Positions 8,261 through 15,664 of a stretch of 64,000 nt of DNA are shown in pieces. The notes beneath the pieces are model-generated. The model was given only the letters and a program-made list of their open reading frames with translations. It was not told the origin of the DNA and did not search any database. The translations under genes were made by a program, and so were the position numbers. The DNA comes from CAVQBC01 sp963848415 (GTDB lineage: Bacteria; Actinomycetota; Thermoleophilia; Solirubrobacterales; Solirubrobacteraceae), in contig CAWKDN010000001.1 of the NCBI GenBank assembly GCA_963848415.1, positions 620,001 to 684,000 of the forward strand. Reading direction: 5' to 3'. Each line of letters begins with the position of its first letter. The first letter of the stretch is position 1.

Positions 8261-8274
8261 GCCCTATATAGGGC
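8261..8274. promoter_or_regulatory. Perfect 14-bp AT-core palindrome upstream of the sigma gene
   Basis: GCCCTATATAGGGC is a perfect palindrome 66 bp before the sigma start and 129 bp before the divergent FUSC gene. In this GC-rich context its TATATA core is conspicuous; it may be an operator, or supply -10 boxes in both directions. Nearby are CGGAAA/TTTCCG arms (8201-8206, 8215-8220). Confidence 0.45.
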
Positions 8275-8340
8275 CGAGCGGGCCGGGCCCGCGCTTGCGG
8301 ACTTGGTAAGCGAACGACTCGAAGACGGGAGCCGGCGGCG

Positions 8341-9906
8341 GTGGCGACGGCGAGGTTCCGGCGGCTGCGACCCGCCCCCGACGAGGACCCCGAACGGCGC
8401 ATCGCCGCCGTCGTCACGGGCCATTCGGCCCAGCTCTTGCGGGTCGCGCGCGCGTCCTCGCTGTGCACCGACGACGCCCAGGACGCGCTCCAGCGGGCGC
8501 TCGAGATCTACGTGCGGCGGCTGGACACCGTCGAGCCGGCCACCGAGATCGCCTGGCTGAAGGTCGTCGTGCGCCACGAGGCGATGGCGATCCGCCGCTC
8601 CCGCCAGGACTCCGTCGCCGGCGAGGAGATCGACTTCGACGCCCAGTCCGCGGCCACCCAGCGCGACGTGGAGGAGCACGTCGCGGGCAGCGAGCGCGTC
8701 GGGCGCTCGGCCGAGGCGCTGCGGGCGCTGAAGCCCGACGAGGCGACCGCGCTGCTGCTCAAGGCCCAGGGCCACTCCTACGAGGAGATCGGCGCTCGGC
8801 AAGGCTGGACCTACACGAAGGTCAATCGATCCATTACTGAAGGTCGCCGCCGCTTCCTGAAGGTCTACCGCGGGATCGAGGCCGGCGAGGAGTGCGACCG
8901 CCTCGCGCCCGCGCTCGCCGCGCTGGTCGACGGCACCGCGCGCGCCGAGCAGCTGCTCGCGATCCGGCCGCACCTGCGCCACTGCTCGGCGTGCCGCGCG
9001 ACCGTTCGCGACCTGCATCCCTCCTGGCGCGGCCGCGTCGCCGCCTGGCTGCCGCTGCCCGCGTTGCTCGCGCCGCTGCGCTGGCTCGACCACGCGCCGC
9101 GTGGCGAGGCGCCGGCCGCGGAGGACTTGGTGCGCCGCGCGAGCGACGTCGCGCCGGTGCTCCCATCCTCGCCGGTGGCGCCCGCGGCCGGCGACGGCTT
9201 CACCCAGGCCGGCTTGCGCGCGGTCGAGCACGCCGACCAGGCCTCGCGCTGGCGGCTGGGCGGCTTGCGCGCCGAGGCCCACCAGCTCCTGCACCGCCTG
9301 CTGGGCTCCGATGTCGCCACGGGCGCGCAGCTCTCGGCCGGCACCGGCGGCGGTCGCGGCATGGGCATCGCGGCGATCCTCGGCGTCTGCGTGACCGGCG
9401 GGGCCGGCACCTACTGCGCGGTCACCGGCACGCTGCCCGACCCGGTCGGCATCGTCCAGGAGCACGGCGAGGCAGACCGCCGCGAGCGCGCCGAGGCCCG
9501 CGCGCAGGCCCGCCGGGCGGAGGCCCGCCGGCGCCGCGCGCCGCGACCCGCCAAGGACTCGACCGCCTACGTCATCCCGCGCGCGACGCCGGCACCCGCC
9601 GTCACCCCGGAGCGCCGGACACGCCGGACACGCCGGACCTCGACGGCGAGCCGGCCGGCCCGGCAGGCGACGACCCCGCCGAGCTCCACCCGGTCAGCGC
9701 CCACCGCGCCCAGCCAGCCGGCCAAACAGGAGTTCGGCTTCGAGGCCGGCACCGCGTCCTCCGGCTCGGCCGCCGCGGCCCCGGCGCCGAGCAGCGGCGG
9801 AGGCGGCGGCGAGTTCGACCCACCCGCCGCCTCGGGTGGCGGCGGGTCGTCGGGCGGAGGCGGCGGAGGCAGCGGCGGTGGGGGCGGCGAGTTCGGCTTC
9901 GAGTGA
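8341..9906 (+). CDS. ECF-type sigma factor fused to zinc-finger-like, membrane-like and Gly-rich tail
   Basis: A 521-residue protein starting at GTG 8341 with GGGAG nine bases upstream. Residues about 25-90 are a sigma-70 region 2-like segment, and residues about 125-180 are region 4 (LKPDEATALLLKAQGHSYEEIG, then a helix-turn-helix). A cysteine/histidine cluster at about 211-218 (HLRHCSAC) resembles the zinc-binding part of anti-sigma factors. A weak hydrophobic stretch lies at about 340-360. The tail is charged, then Ser/Gly-rich, with EFGFE at about 464-468 and again as the last five residues, and a related EFDPP between them. So sigma and anti-sigma-like parts sit in one chain, perhaps for self-control. 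Target promoters unknown. Confidence 0.8.
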   Translation: MATARFRRLRPAPDEDPERRIAAVVTGHSAQLLRVARASSLCTDDAQDALQRALEIYVRRLDTVEPATEIAWLKVVVRHEAMAIRRSRQDSVAGEEIDFDAQSAATQRDVEEHVAGSERVGRSAEALRALKPDEATALLLKAQGHSYEEIGARQGWTYTKVNRSITEGRRRFLKVYRGIEAGEECDRLAPALAALVDGTARAEQLLAIRPHLRHCSACRATVRDLHPSWRGRVAAWLPLPALLAPLRWLDHAPRGEAPAAEDLVRRASDVAPVLPSSPVAPAAGDGFTQAGLRAVEHADQASRWRLGGLRAEAHQLLHRLLGSDVATGAQLSAGTGGGRGMGIAAILGVCVTGGAGTYCAVTGTLPDPVGIVQEHGEADRRERAEARAQARRAEARRRRAPRPAKDSTAYVIPRATPAPAVTPERRTRRTRRTSTASRPARQATTPPSSTRSAPTAPSQPAKQEFGFEAGTASSGSAAAAPAPSSGGGGGEFDPPAASGGGGSSGGGGGGSGGGGGEFGFE

Positions 9907-9944
9907 CCCACTCGTCTCGTCAACTGCCCCTAGAACGCTCGAAG

Positions 9945-10010
9945 CGACTCGGCTCCCGGCCCGCGTGATGGGGTCCGGAGCCGAGGTCGTCTCGACGCGC
10001 ACTCGCGTCG
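9945..10010. terminator. Bidirectional hairpin pair between convergent genes
   Basis: Between the sigma stop (9906) and the RsbW-like stop (10017) lie two stems: a 12/13-base arm pair with one bulge (9945-9956 with 9977-9989), and a 7-bp stem CGACGCG/CGCGTCG with a 4-base loop (9993-9999, 10004-10010). No U-run follows. Position suggests termination in both directions. Confidence 0.5.
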
Positions 10011-10016
10011 GCGGGC

Positions 10017-10388
10017 TCAGCGGTCTGGGCGGGGCTGGTCGAGCCGGAACCAGACCTTGGTGCTGCCTTCTCGGACTCCCCAGTCGTCGGCGAGCTCTCC
10101 GACGATGCGCAGTCCCCATCCGCCGTGAGCCCCCGGGGTTGGGCTGGGGCTCAGTCTGACGTTGCCGTCGTCGGCGATCTCCACGCGCAGGCCGTCGGGT
10201 TCGAGGTCGACGCGCATCGAGATCGTTCCGATGCCGTGGAGCAGGGCGTTGGTCACCAGCTCGGAGACCATCAGCACGGCGTCCTCGCGCTGCTGTGCAT
10301 CCAGCGACGCGGTGTGAGCGGTCATCAGCTCACGAGCGGCACCGACGGAATCCGGTGAGCGCGGCAGGGTCGTGCGCACGAGGTTCAC
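10017..10388 (-). CDS. RsbW-like ATP-binding anti-sigma regulatory protein
   Basis: A 123-residue HATPase_c_2 domain protein. It has the N box (VLMVSELVTNALLHG), the G1 box (VEIADDGN) and the G2-like segment (GAHGGWGLRIVGELAD), the ATP-binding features of RsbW/SpoIIAB-type serine kinases, here in the short single-domain form common in actinobacteria. It starts with GTG at 10388, overlapping the stop of the STAS gene by four bases, so the two are coupled. It probably phosphorylates or binds the neighbouring STAS protein in a partner switch controlling a sigma factor; whether the adjacent fused sigma protein is the target is not shown. Confidence 0.88.
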   Translation of the reverse strand: MNLVRTTLPRSPDSVGAARELMTAHTASLDAQQREDAVLMVSELVTNALLHGIGTISMRVDLEPDGLRVEIADDGNVRLSPSPTPGAHGGWGLRIVGELADDWGVREGSTKVWFRLDQPRPDR

Positions 10389-10687
10389 AGCGACCGTCCC
10401 AGGGGGAGCTGTCCGTCGGCTTGCACCAGCCCGAGCAGCCGGCGCACCGCCGGCGAGCCGCGCGTGACGCTGAACGACCAGCCATCTCTCGAGGCATCCT
10501 CGGCCGCCTGCATGACCACCCGGAGCCCGCTCATGTCGATGAACGTGAGCTGATCGAGGTCGAGGATCACGGCAGCGTGGCGATTGCGCATCGCGATCAA
10601 GCGCCGGCTCAGTGACGGAACGCCGGCCAGGTCGAGCTCGCCGCGCAACCGGATCCGGACGCTCCCGGCGTCACCCACCTCGGTCAT
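10385..10687 (-). CDS. STAS-domain anti-anti-sigma factor (RsbV-like)
   Basis: A single STAS domain of about 100 residues. The segment VRIRLRGELDLAGVPSL is the first strand pair and ILDLDQLTFIDMSGLRVVMQA carries the phospho-acceptor serine in DMSGL, the signature of RsbV/SpoIIAA antagonists. The start is uncertain: ATG 10687 is the only ATG at the domain edge, though GGAG lies too close to it, and TTG codons upstream are possible. Coupled by GTGA to the RsbW-like gene. A promoter candidate lies about 135 bp upstream (10823-10850). Confidence 0.85.
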   Translation of the reverse strand: MTEVGDAGSVRIRLRGELDLAGVPSLSRRLIAMRNRHAAVILDLDQLTFIDMSGLRVVMQAAEDASRDGWSFSVTRGSPAVRRLLGLVQADGQLPLGRSL

Positions 10688-10822
10688 CTCCAGCAATGAT
10701 TGTTCGCCGCTCAACGCGCATGCTCGTTTCCGTTCGAGACGGGGCGCGGTCGGACGAGGCGGCGACCCGCAGAAGGGTTGCGGTAAACGAGCCGGGGCTG
10801 GGCGAGGGCGCTCCCTCAAGTC

Positions 10823-10850
10823 AGGCTACTCCGATCTGCCCAGAACGCAA
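10823..10850 (-). promoter_or_regulatory. Promoter candidate for the STAS/RsbW pair
   Basis: Reading the minus strand: TTGCGT (10845-10850), 16-bp spacer, TAGCCT (10823-10828). It would give a leader of about 130 bases before ATG 10687. Confidence 0.5.
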
Positions 10851-11050
10851 CGCACGTTCTCGGCTCCAGCCGACCCCTTTCGATGAGCTCGTGCAGGCCG
10901 GCGACGTGCGCGCGGAGCGCGTGACGTCAGCGAGATCCAGGTGGTGCGTCGACCGCCGTCGTCCAGGGGCTCTCGGGTCGCCGGGTCCAGGCGCCGATCG
11001 GTTCGGTGACCTCGGGCGCACCCGAACGCTGCCTCACCGAGCGCCGCCGG

Positions 11051-11056
11051 TACGTT
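11051..11056 (+). promoter_or_regulatory. -10 box of leaderless type before the ureidoglycolate amidohydrolase gene
   Basis: TACGTT ends eight bases before ATG 11065. No good -35 box is visible. Confidence 0.45.
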
Positions 11057-11064
11057 GTCGGCAG

Positions 11065-12300
11065 ATGACCCGGGCGACGTCGACCGACCTGCACGACCGC
11101 CTCGACGAGCTCGCCGCCATCACAACCAGCGAACGCGGGGTCACGCGGGAGAGCTTCACGCCCGGCTATCAGCGCGCCGCCGACCTCGTCGGGGGCTGGA
11201 TGGACGACGCCGGCCTCGAGACGCGCCGCGACGCCGCGGGGAACCTGTTCGGGCGGCTGCCCGGCGCCAACCCCGATCGGTCGTGCGTGCTGACGGGCTC
11301 GCACCTGGACTCGACGCTCGAGGCCGGGCGGCTCGACGGGGTCTACGGCGTGCTCGGCGGACTGGCCGCGCTCGAGGCACTCGCAGGCGAGGACCCACTG
11401 CCGTGCCCCATCGAGGTGGTGGCGATGTTCGGCGAGGAGCCGCGCTTCTCGACCGGGTGCCTGGGCTCGCGGACGCTCGTCGGCGCGCTCGGCCCGCAGG
11501 ACGCGCGGCGCCTGACGGACCGCGACGGCATCACGATGGCGGCGGCGATGGAGGAGGCCGGCTTCGATCCCGAGCGACTGCCCGAGGCGGCGCTGCCGGC
11601 GGACTACGCGGCGGTCTTCGTCGAGCTGCACATCGAGCAGGGCGCCGTGCTCGAGGGGCTCGGCCGGCGCGTCGGGATCGTGGAGGCGATCGCCGCGCCG
11701 CACGACCTGCGACTGACGTTCACCGGCGAGGCCCGGCACGCCGGCACGACGCCGATGGACGACCGCCATGACGCGCTGCTGGCCGCCTCGGAGACCGTCC
11801 TGGCCGCCGAGCGGGCCGCGCTCGCGACCGACTCGCCGCGCACCGTCGCGACGGTCGGCTCGCTGCACGTGCGGCCGGGCGCGAACAACGTGATCCCCGG
11901 TGAGGTCGTGCTCGAGGTGGACGTCCGCGACACCGACGCCCGGCCCCGGCAGGCGGCGGTCGACGCGCTCCTGCACGCCGCCGGCACCGCCGCCGAGCAG
12001 CGCGGGGTCACACTCCACGTCGCCACCGTCGCCGAGGACGAGCCGGTCACGTGCTCGCCGGCGGTCGTCGAGGCGGCGCAGGCCGCCTGCGACGAGCTCG
12101 GCGCCGAGCCCCACTTCATGGCCAGCGGCGCCTACCACGACGCCGTGATCCTCTCCGAGCGTTACCCCGTCGGGATGATCTTCGTGCCGAGCGTCGGCGG
12201 GATCTCCCACCATCCCGACGAGCGCACCGAGGCGGCCGACCTCGAGCTCGGCGTCGAGGTCCTGACCGGCACCCTGCGGCGACTCGCCGCCACCCCATGA
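11065..12300 (+). CDS. M20-family amidohydrolase, probable (S)-ureidoglycolate amidohydrolase
   Basis: A 411-residue metal-dependent hydrolase of the allantoate/hydantoinase-carbamoylase group. Metal ligands are visible in GSHLDSTLEAGRLDG, in MFGEEPRFSTGCLGS, in ELHIEQGAVLE and near the end in SGAYHDA. The EEPRF variant of the second motif resembles plant ureidoglycolate amidohydrolase, whereas the paralogue at 15664 has the DEEG form usual for allantoate amidohydrolase. Its stop overlaps the next gene, ureidoglycine aminohydrolase (ATGA), whose product is ureidoglycolate, which supports this assignment: release of glyoxylate, ammonia and CO2. Swapping of roles between the two paralogues remains possible. 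Confidence 0.8.
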   Translation: MTRATSTDLHDRLDELAAITTSERGVTRESFTPGYQRAADLVGGWMDDAGLETRRDAAGNLFGRLPGANPDRSCVLTGSHLDSTLEAGRLDGVYGVLGGLAALEALAGEDPLPCPIEVVAMFGEEPRFSTGCLGSRTLVGALGPQDARRLTDRDGITMAAAMEEAGFDPERLPEAALPADYAAVFVELHIEQGAVLEGLGRRVGIVEAIAAPHDLRLTFTGEARHAGTTPMDDRHDALLAASETVLAAERAALATDSPRTVATVGSLHVRPGANNVIPGEVVLEVDVRDTDARPRQAAVDALLHAAGTAAEQRGVTLHVATVAEDEPVTCSPAVVEAAQAACDELGAEPHFMASGAYHDAVILSERYPVGMIFVPSVGGISHHPDERTEAADLELGVEVLTGTLRRLAATP

Positions 12301-13025
12301 GCGACCGCGGGCATCGCGGGCGCGCGCACGTGCTGCTGACCCCGGCCAACCGCTATCCGAGCCGGCTGCCGTGGTTGCCCGCCCACCCGGTCTACAAGCT
12401 CGCCAGCCCGCGCCTGCTCGGGGCGCGCTTCTCCCAGCAGCTGCTGATCGTCGAGAACCGCCTCGACGGCCCCGCGCAGCTGCCCTTCGACGTCGAGCAG
12501 TTCTTCTTCGTCCTTCGCGGCGCGGTCACGCTGACCGTGGCGGGCGAGCGCATCGAGCTCGAGCAGGGCGGCTACGTCTACGCCCGCCCGGACGCGCCGG
12601 TGACCTTGGAGCAGGCGGCCGCGGCCGAGCTGGTCCGCGTGAGCCGGACGTGGACGCCGGCCGACGGCCAGGAGCCCCCGCCGGACCTCGTCGGCCACCT
12701 CGGCGACCACCCGCCGCAGGAGACCGGCGTGCCCGGCCTCACCCGCCGCGAGCTGCTGCCGGCCGACGACCCGGCCGCTGACTTCACGATGAGCGTCATG
12801 CACTTCGCGCCGGAGGCCGAGCTCGGCATGGTGGAGATCCACGACGAGGAGCACGGCCTGCTGATGCTCGCGGGCTCCGGGCGCTACCTGCTCGACGACG
12901 CCTGGCACGACGTCGAGGCCGGCGACTTCATCTACCTCGGCCCGTACTGCCCGCAGGGCTTCGTCGCCGGCGGCGAGGGCTCGAGCTACCTGCTCTACAA
13001 GGACGTCTTCCGCGAGGAGCCCTGA
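12297..13025 (+). CDS. allE: (S)-ureidoglycine aminohydrolase, bicupin
   Basis: A 242-residue double-cupin protein. The first barrel contains DVEQFFFVLRGAVTLTV, the second EIHDEEHGLLMLAGSGRYLL and a metal-site glutamate/histidine set, ending with SSYLLYKDV as in YlbA/UGlyAH proteins. It deaminates (S)-ureidoglycine to (S)-ureidoglycolate. The ATG lies in the stop of the upstream amidohydrolase (ATGA). Its 3' end overlaps the convergent allantoinase gene by 31 bp, an unusually tight packing that links expression of the two strands. Confidence 0.9.
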   Translation: MSDRGHRGRAHVLLTPANRYPSRLPWLPAHPVYKLASPRLLGARFSQQLLIVENRLDGPAQLPFDVEQFFFVLRGAVTLTVAGERIELEQGGYVYARPDAPVTLEQAAAAELVRVSRTWTPADGQEPPPDLVGHLGDHPPQETGVPGLTRRELLPADDPAADFTMSVMHFAPEAELGMVEIHDEEHGLLMLAGSGRYLLDDAWHDVEAGDFIYLGPYCPQGFVAGGEGSSYLLYKDVFREEP

Positions 13026-14365
13026 GCGGCGGGCACGACGAGCCGGCCGTGCGGCGGCGAGCCCACCACCCGCCCGCCGGCGAAGACCGTCTGCCCGCGC
13101 ACGAGCGTCCGCGCCACCCGCGCGCGCATCGTCCGGCCCACGTACGGGCTGTGGGGATGGCGGTACTCGAGGTCTTCGGCCGCGAGCGTCCACTCGGCGC
13201 CGAGGTCGGCCACTACCAGGTCGGCGTCCGCGCCCACCTCGAGCCGGCCCTTGCCCTCCAGCCCGAACCGTCGCGCCGGGTAGCCCGCGGTCAGCTCGGC
13301 GACCGCGTCCGCCGCCAGCCCGTGGCCACCGCCCTCCCCGAGCAGCAGGGTCAGCAGCGACTGGCAGCCGGAGATGCCGCCCCAGGCCGCGAAGGCGTCC
13401 CTGCCCTGCTTGAGCTCGACCGGCGAGGGCGAGTGGTCGGAGGCCACCATCGGCAGCGTGCCGCCCGCCAGCGCGTCCCACAGCGCGGCGGGCTCGGCCG
13501 CGTCGCGCAGCGGCGGCGCGCACTTCGCCGCAGCGCCCAGCGCCTCGGCGTCCCCCGCATCGAGCACGAGGTAGTGCGGGCAGGTCTCGCAGCTGACGTC
13601 GATCCCGCGCGCCCGCGCCGCGGCGACCAGCGCCGCCCCGCGGCCGCTGGAGACGTGCACGACGTGCAGCCGGCAGCCCGTCTCCTCGGCCAGCAGGATC
13701 GCGCGGGCGATGGCCTCGGCCTCGGCCACCACGGGCCGCGAGGCCAGGTAGTCGCGCACGCCCGTGCGCCCCTCCGCCAGCGCACGCGCCTGCAGGCCCG
13801 CGGTGATCGCGTCGCTCTCGGCGTGGACGGCCACGGGCAGCCCGAGCGCGGCCGCCCGCGTCATCCCCTCGTACAGCGTCAGGTCGTCGGCCCGCGCGAA
13901 GTCCTCGACCCCCGTCGCCGACATGAACGCCTTGAAGCCGGTGACCCCGCGCGCGGCGAGCTCGTCCAGCCGCTCGACGCCGCCCGGCACCAGCCCGCCC
14001 CACAGCGCGAAGTCGACGAGCGCGACGCGCTCGGCGGCGGCCCGCTTGGCGTCGAAGGCGGCGCCGTCGACCGTCGGTGGATGGGCGTTGAGCGGCATCT
14101 CGATCGCCGTCGTCGTTCCGCCCGCCGCCAGCGCGCGGGTGCCGGTCTGCCAGCCCTCCCACTCCGTGCGCCCGGGCTCGTTGAAGTGCACGTGCGCGTC
14201 GACGGCCCCGGGCAGCACGACGAGGCCGCTCGCGTCGAGCTCCTCGGCGGCCGGGCCCGCGAGCTCGGGGGCGAGCGCGGCGATGCGGCCGTCGAGCACG
14301 CCGACGTCCAGGCGGGCGCCGGCCGGGTCCGCCGCACCGCGGACCAGGACGTCGAACCCGCTCAC
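12995..14365 (-). CDS. allB: Allantoinase
   Basis: A 456-residue cyclic amidohydrolase. It has the metal site PGAVDAHVHFNEPGRTEWEG, the GFKAFMSATG loop with the lysine that is carboxylated in this family, HAES and HVVHVSSG for further metal ligands, and SDHSPSP with the catalytic aspartate. It opens the hydantoin ring of allantoin to allantoate. The start is GTG at 14365. It is divergent from the uricase gene with only 53 bp between starts, and convergent with and overlapping allE. Dihydropyrimidinase and dihydroorotase are related but less likely in this context. Confidence 0.92.
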   Translation of the reverse strand: MSGFDVLVRGAADPAGARLDVGVLDGRIAALAPELAGPAAEELDASGLVVLPGAVDAHVHFNEPGRTEWEGWQTGTRALAAGGTTTAIEMPLNAHPPTVDGAAFDAKRAAAERVALVDFALWGGLVPGGVERLDELAARGVTGFKAFMSATGVEDFARADDLTLYEGMTRAAALGLPVAVHAESDAITAGLQARALAEGRTGVRDYLASRPVVAEAEAIARAILLAEETGCRLHVVHVSSGRGAALVAAARARGIDVSCETCPHYLVLDAGDAEALGAAAKCAPPLRDAAEPAALWDALAGGTLPMVASDHSPSPVELKQGRDAFAAWGGISGCQSLLTLLLGEGGGHGLAADAVAELTAGYPARRFGLEGKGRLEVGADADLVVADLGAEWTLAAEDLEYRHPHSPYVGRTMRARVARTLVRGQTVFAGGRVVGSPPHGRLVVPAAQGSSRKTSL

Positions 14366-14381
14366 CGCCGGGCGGGAGACG

Positions 14382-14422
14382 TACGATCCGTCATGGTGAA
14401 GCGACCTTACCCGTCCCGGTGA
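14382..14422 (+). promoter_or_regulatory. Nine-codon leader ORF coupled to the uricase start
   Basis: A -10-like TACGAT (14382-14387) ends five bases before ATG 14393. From there the frame reads MVKRPYPSR and stops with TGA at 14420-14422, overlapping the GTG start of uricase (14419-14421). A leaderless message would be translated from this mini-ORF, and the terminating ribosome would be placed on the GTG, which has no ribosome site of its own. Confidence 0.45.
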
Positions 14423-15309
14423 GCGGCACGAATGCGCGTGAGGAGGCGGCGGCCAACGGCCGCGTCGTCCTCGGAGAGAACAACTACGGCAAGGGCCGCG
14501 TGCGCGTGGTCAAGGTGCTCAAGGGTCCCGATCGGCACGAGCTGCGCGACCTGCAGGTCGACATCGCGCTGCAGGGCGACTTCGCGGCCGCCCACGTGGA
14601 GGGCGACAACACCGGCCTGCTGGCCACCGACACGATGCGCAACACGGCCTACGCGCTGGCCGCCGAGCACCTCACGGGCGCGATCGAGCCGTACGCGCTC
14701 GCGGTCGCCGAGCGCCTGCTGACCGTCGGCCCGAGCGTCCGCGAGGCGCGCGTGCGGGTCACCGAGCACCCGTGGGAGCGCCTGGAGTCCAACGGGCGTC
14801 CCGAGCCGCACGGCTTCCGCCGCGCGGCGAGCGGCGACCGCGTGGCCACCGTCACCTGCACCGGCACGGGCGCCCGCTTCGAGGCCGGGATCGAGGACCT
14901 GCTCGTGCTGCGTACGACCGGCAGCGGCTGGGCGGGCTTCCTGCGCGAGGAGTACACGACGCTGCCCGACACCGACGACCGCATCCTCGCCACCGTGCTG
15001 ACCGCCCGGTGGTGCTACGCGGGCGGCGCCGAGCTCGACTTCGACGGGCTCTGGCACGGCGTGCGCGCCGCCGTCCTGGCGGCCTTCTGCGACCACTACA
15101 GCCCGTCCGTGCAGGCGACGCTCTACCGCATGGGCGAGGCGGTCCTGCGCGCCCAGCCGGAGGTCGAGCGCATCCACTTCTCGCTCCCCAACCAGCATCA
15201 CCTGCTCTACGACCTCGAACGCTTCGGGCTGGAGAACGACAACCAGGTCTTCCAGGCCACGACAGAGCCCTACGGCCTGATCGAGGGTTGGGTCGAGCGG
15301 GCCGGCTGA
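14419..15309 (+). CDS. pucL: Urate oxidase (uricase)
   Basis: A 296-residue cofactor-free uricase. It has LGENNYGKGRVRVVKV at the N-terminus (the active-site lysine region), TDTMRNTAYALA (catalytic threonine in the second T-x-x-x-N-T segment), HSF-like positions around EHPWERL, and the C-terminal signature SLPNQHHLLYDLERFGLENDNQVF with the substrate-binding glutamine and the catalytic histidine. It oxidises urate to 5-hydroxyisourate. The start is GTG, apparently coupled to a nine-codon leader ORF. The HIU hydrolase gene follows one base after the stop. Confidence 0.93.
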   Translation: MSGTNAREEAAANGRVVLGENNYGKGRVRVVKVLKGPDRHELRDLQVDIALQGDFAAAHVEGDNTGLLATDTMRNTAYALAAEHLTGAIEPYALAVAERLLTVGPSVREARVRVTEHPWERLESNGRPEPHGFRRAASGDRVATVTCTGTGARFEAGIEDLLVLRTTGSGWAGFLREEYTTLPDTDDRILATVLTARWCYAGGAELDFDGLWHGVRAAVLAAFCDHYSPSVQATLYRMGEAVLRAQPEVERIHFSLPNQHHLLYDLERFGLENDNQVFQATTEPYGLIEGWVERAG

Positions 15310-15310
15310 G

Positions 15311-15664
15311 ATGGGGCGGCTGACCACGCACGTGCTCGACACCGCCAGCGGGCAGCCGGCGGCCGGCGTCGCTGTCCGGCTCGAGCGGCTCGACCCGGCC
15401 ACGGGCGAGCGGACCGCGCTGGGCGACGCGCGCACCAACGCCGACGGGCGCACCGACGCCCCGCTGCTGGAGGGCGACGCGCTGATCCCGGGCGTCTACG
15501 AGCTGACCTTCGGGCTCGGCGCCTACTTCGCCGCGGGCGGCGCGGTCGAGGCGCCGTTCCTGGGTGAGATCCCGATCCGCTTCGGGGTCGCCGACCCCGG
15601 CGCCCACTACCACGTGCCGCTGCTCGCGACGCCGTGGTCCTACAGCACCTACCGGGGCAGTTGA
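15311..15664 (+). CDS. uraH: 5-hydroxyisourate hydrolase (transthyretin-like)
   Basis: A 117-residue protein with the transthyretin-like fold. The N-terminus LTTHVLDTASGQPAAGV supplies the active-site histidine, and the C-terminus is STYRGS, the YRGS tetrapeptide that distinguishes the enzyme from hormone-binding transthyretin. It hydrolyses HIU made by the preceding uricase to OHCU. Its TGA overlaps the ATG of the next M20 gene by one base (TGATG), so uricase, hydrolase and amidohydrolase are one operon. No OHCU decarboxylase gene follows. Confidence 0.93.
   Translation: MGRLTTHVLDTASGQPAAGVAVRLERLDPATGERTALGDARTNADGRTDAPLLEGDALIPGVYELTFGLGAYFAAGGAVEAPFLGEIPIRFGVADPGAHYHVPLLATPWSYSTYRGS

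Larger units (their letters stand above)
10688..11064. other. Intergenic region without a recognisable gene
   Basis: 377 bp between the divergent STAS and M20 genes. Open frames here are short and arginine-rich with no familiar motif. It holds a minus-strand promoter candidate (10823-10850) and a -10 box for the M20 gene (11051-11056). The long leader of the STAS message suggests either a missed upstream start or leader regulation. Confidence 0.5.

Noticed and set aside
9781..9900. Glycine-rich repeats at the end of the sigma gene as a possible mobile or repeat element
   Set aside because: They remain in frame and encode a Gly-rich linker flanked by EFGFE, so they are part of the protein.
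10584..10886. Plus-strand 100-residue ORF in the STAS/M20 gap
   Set aside because: Serine/arginine-rich without motifs and mostly antisense to the STAS gene.
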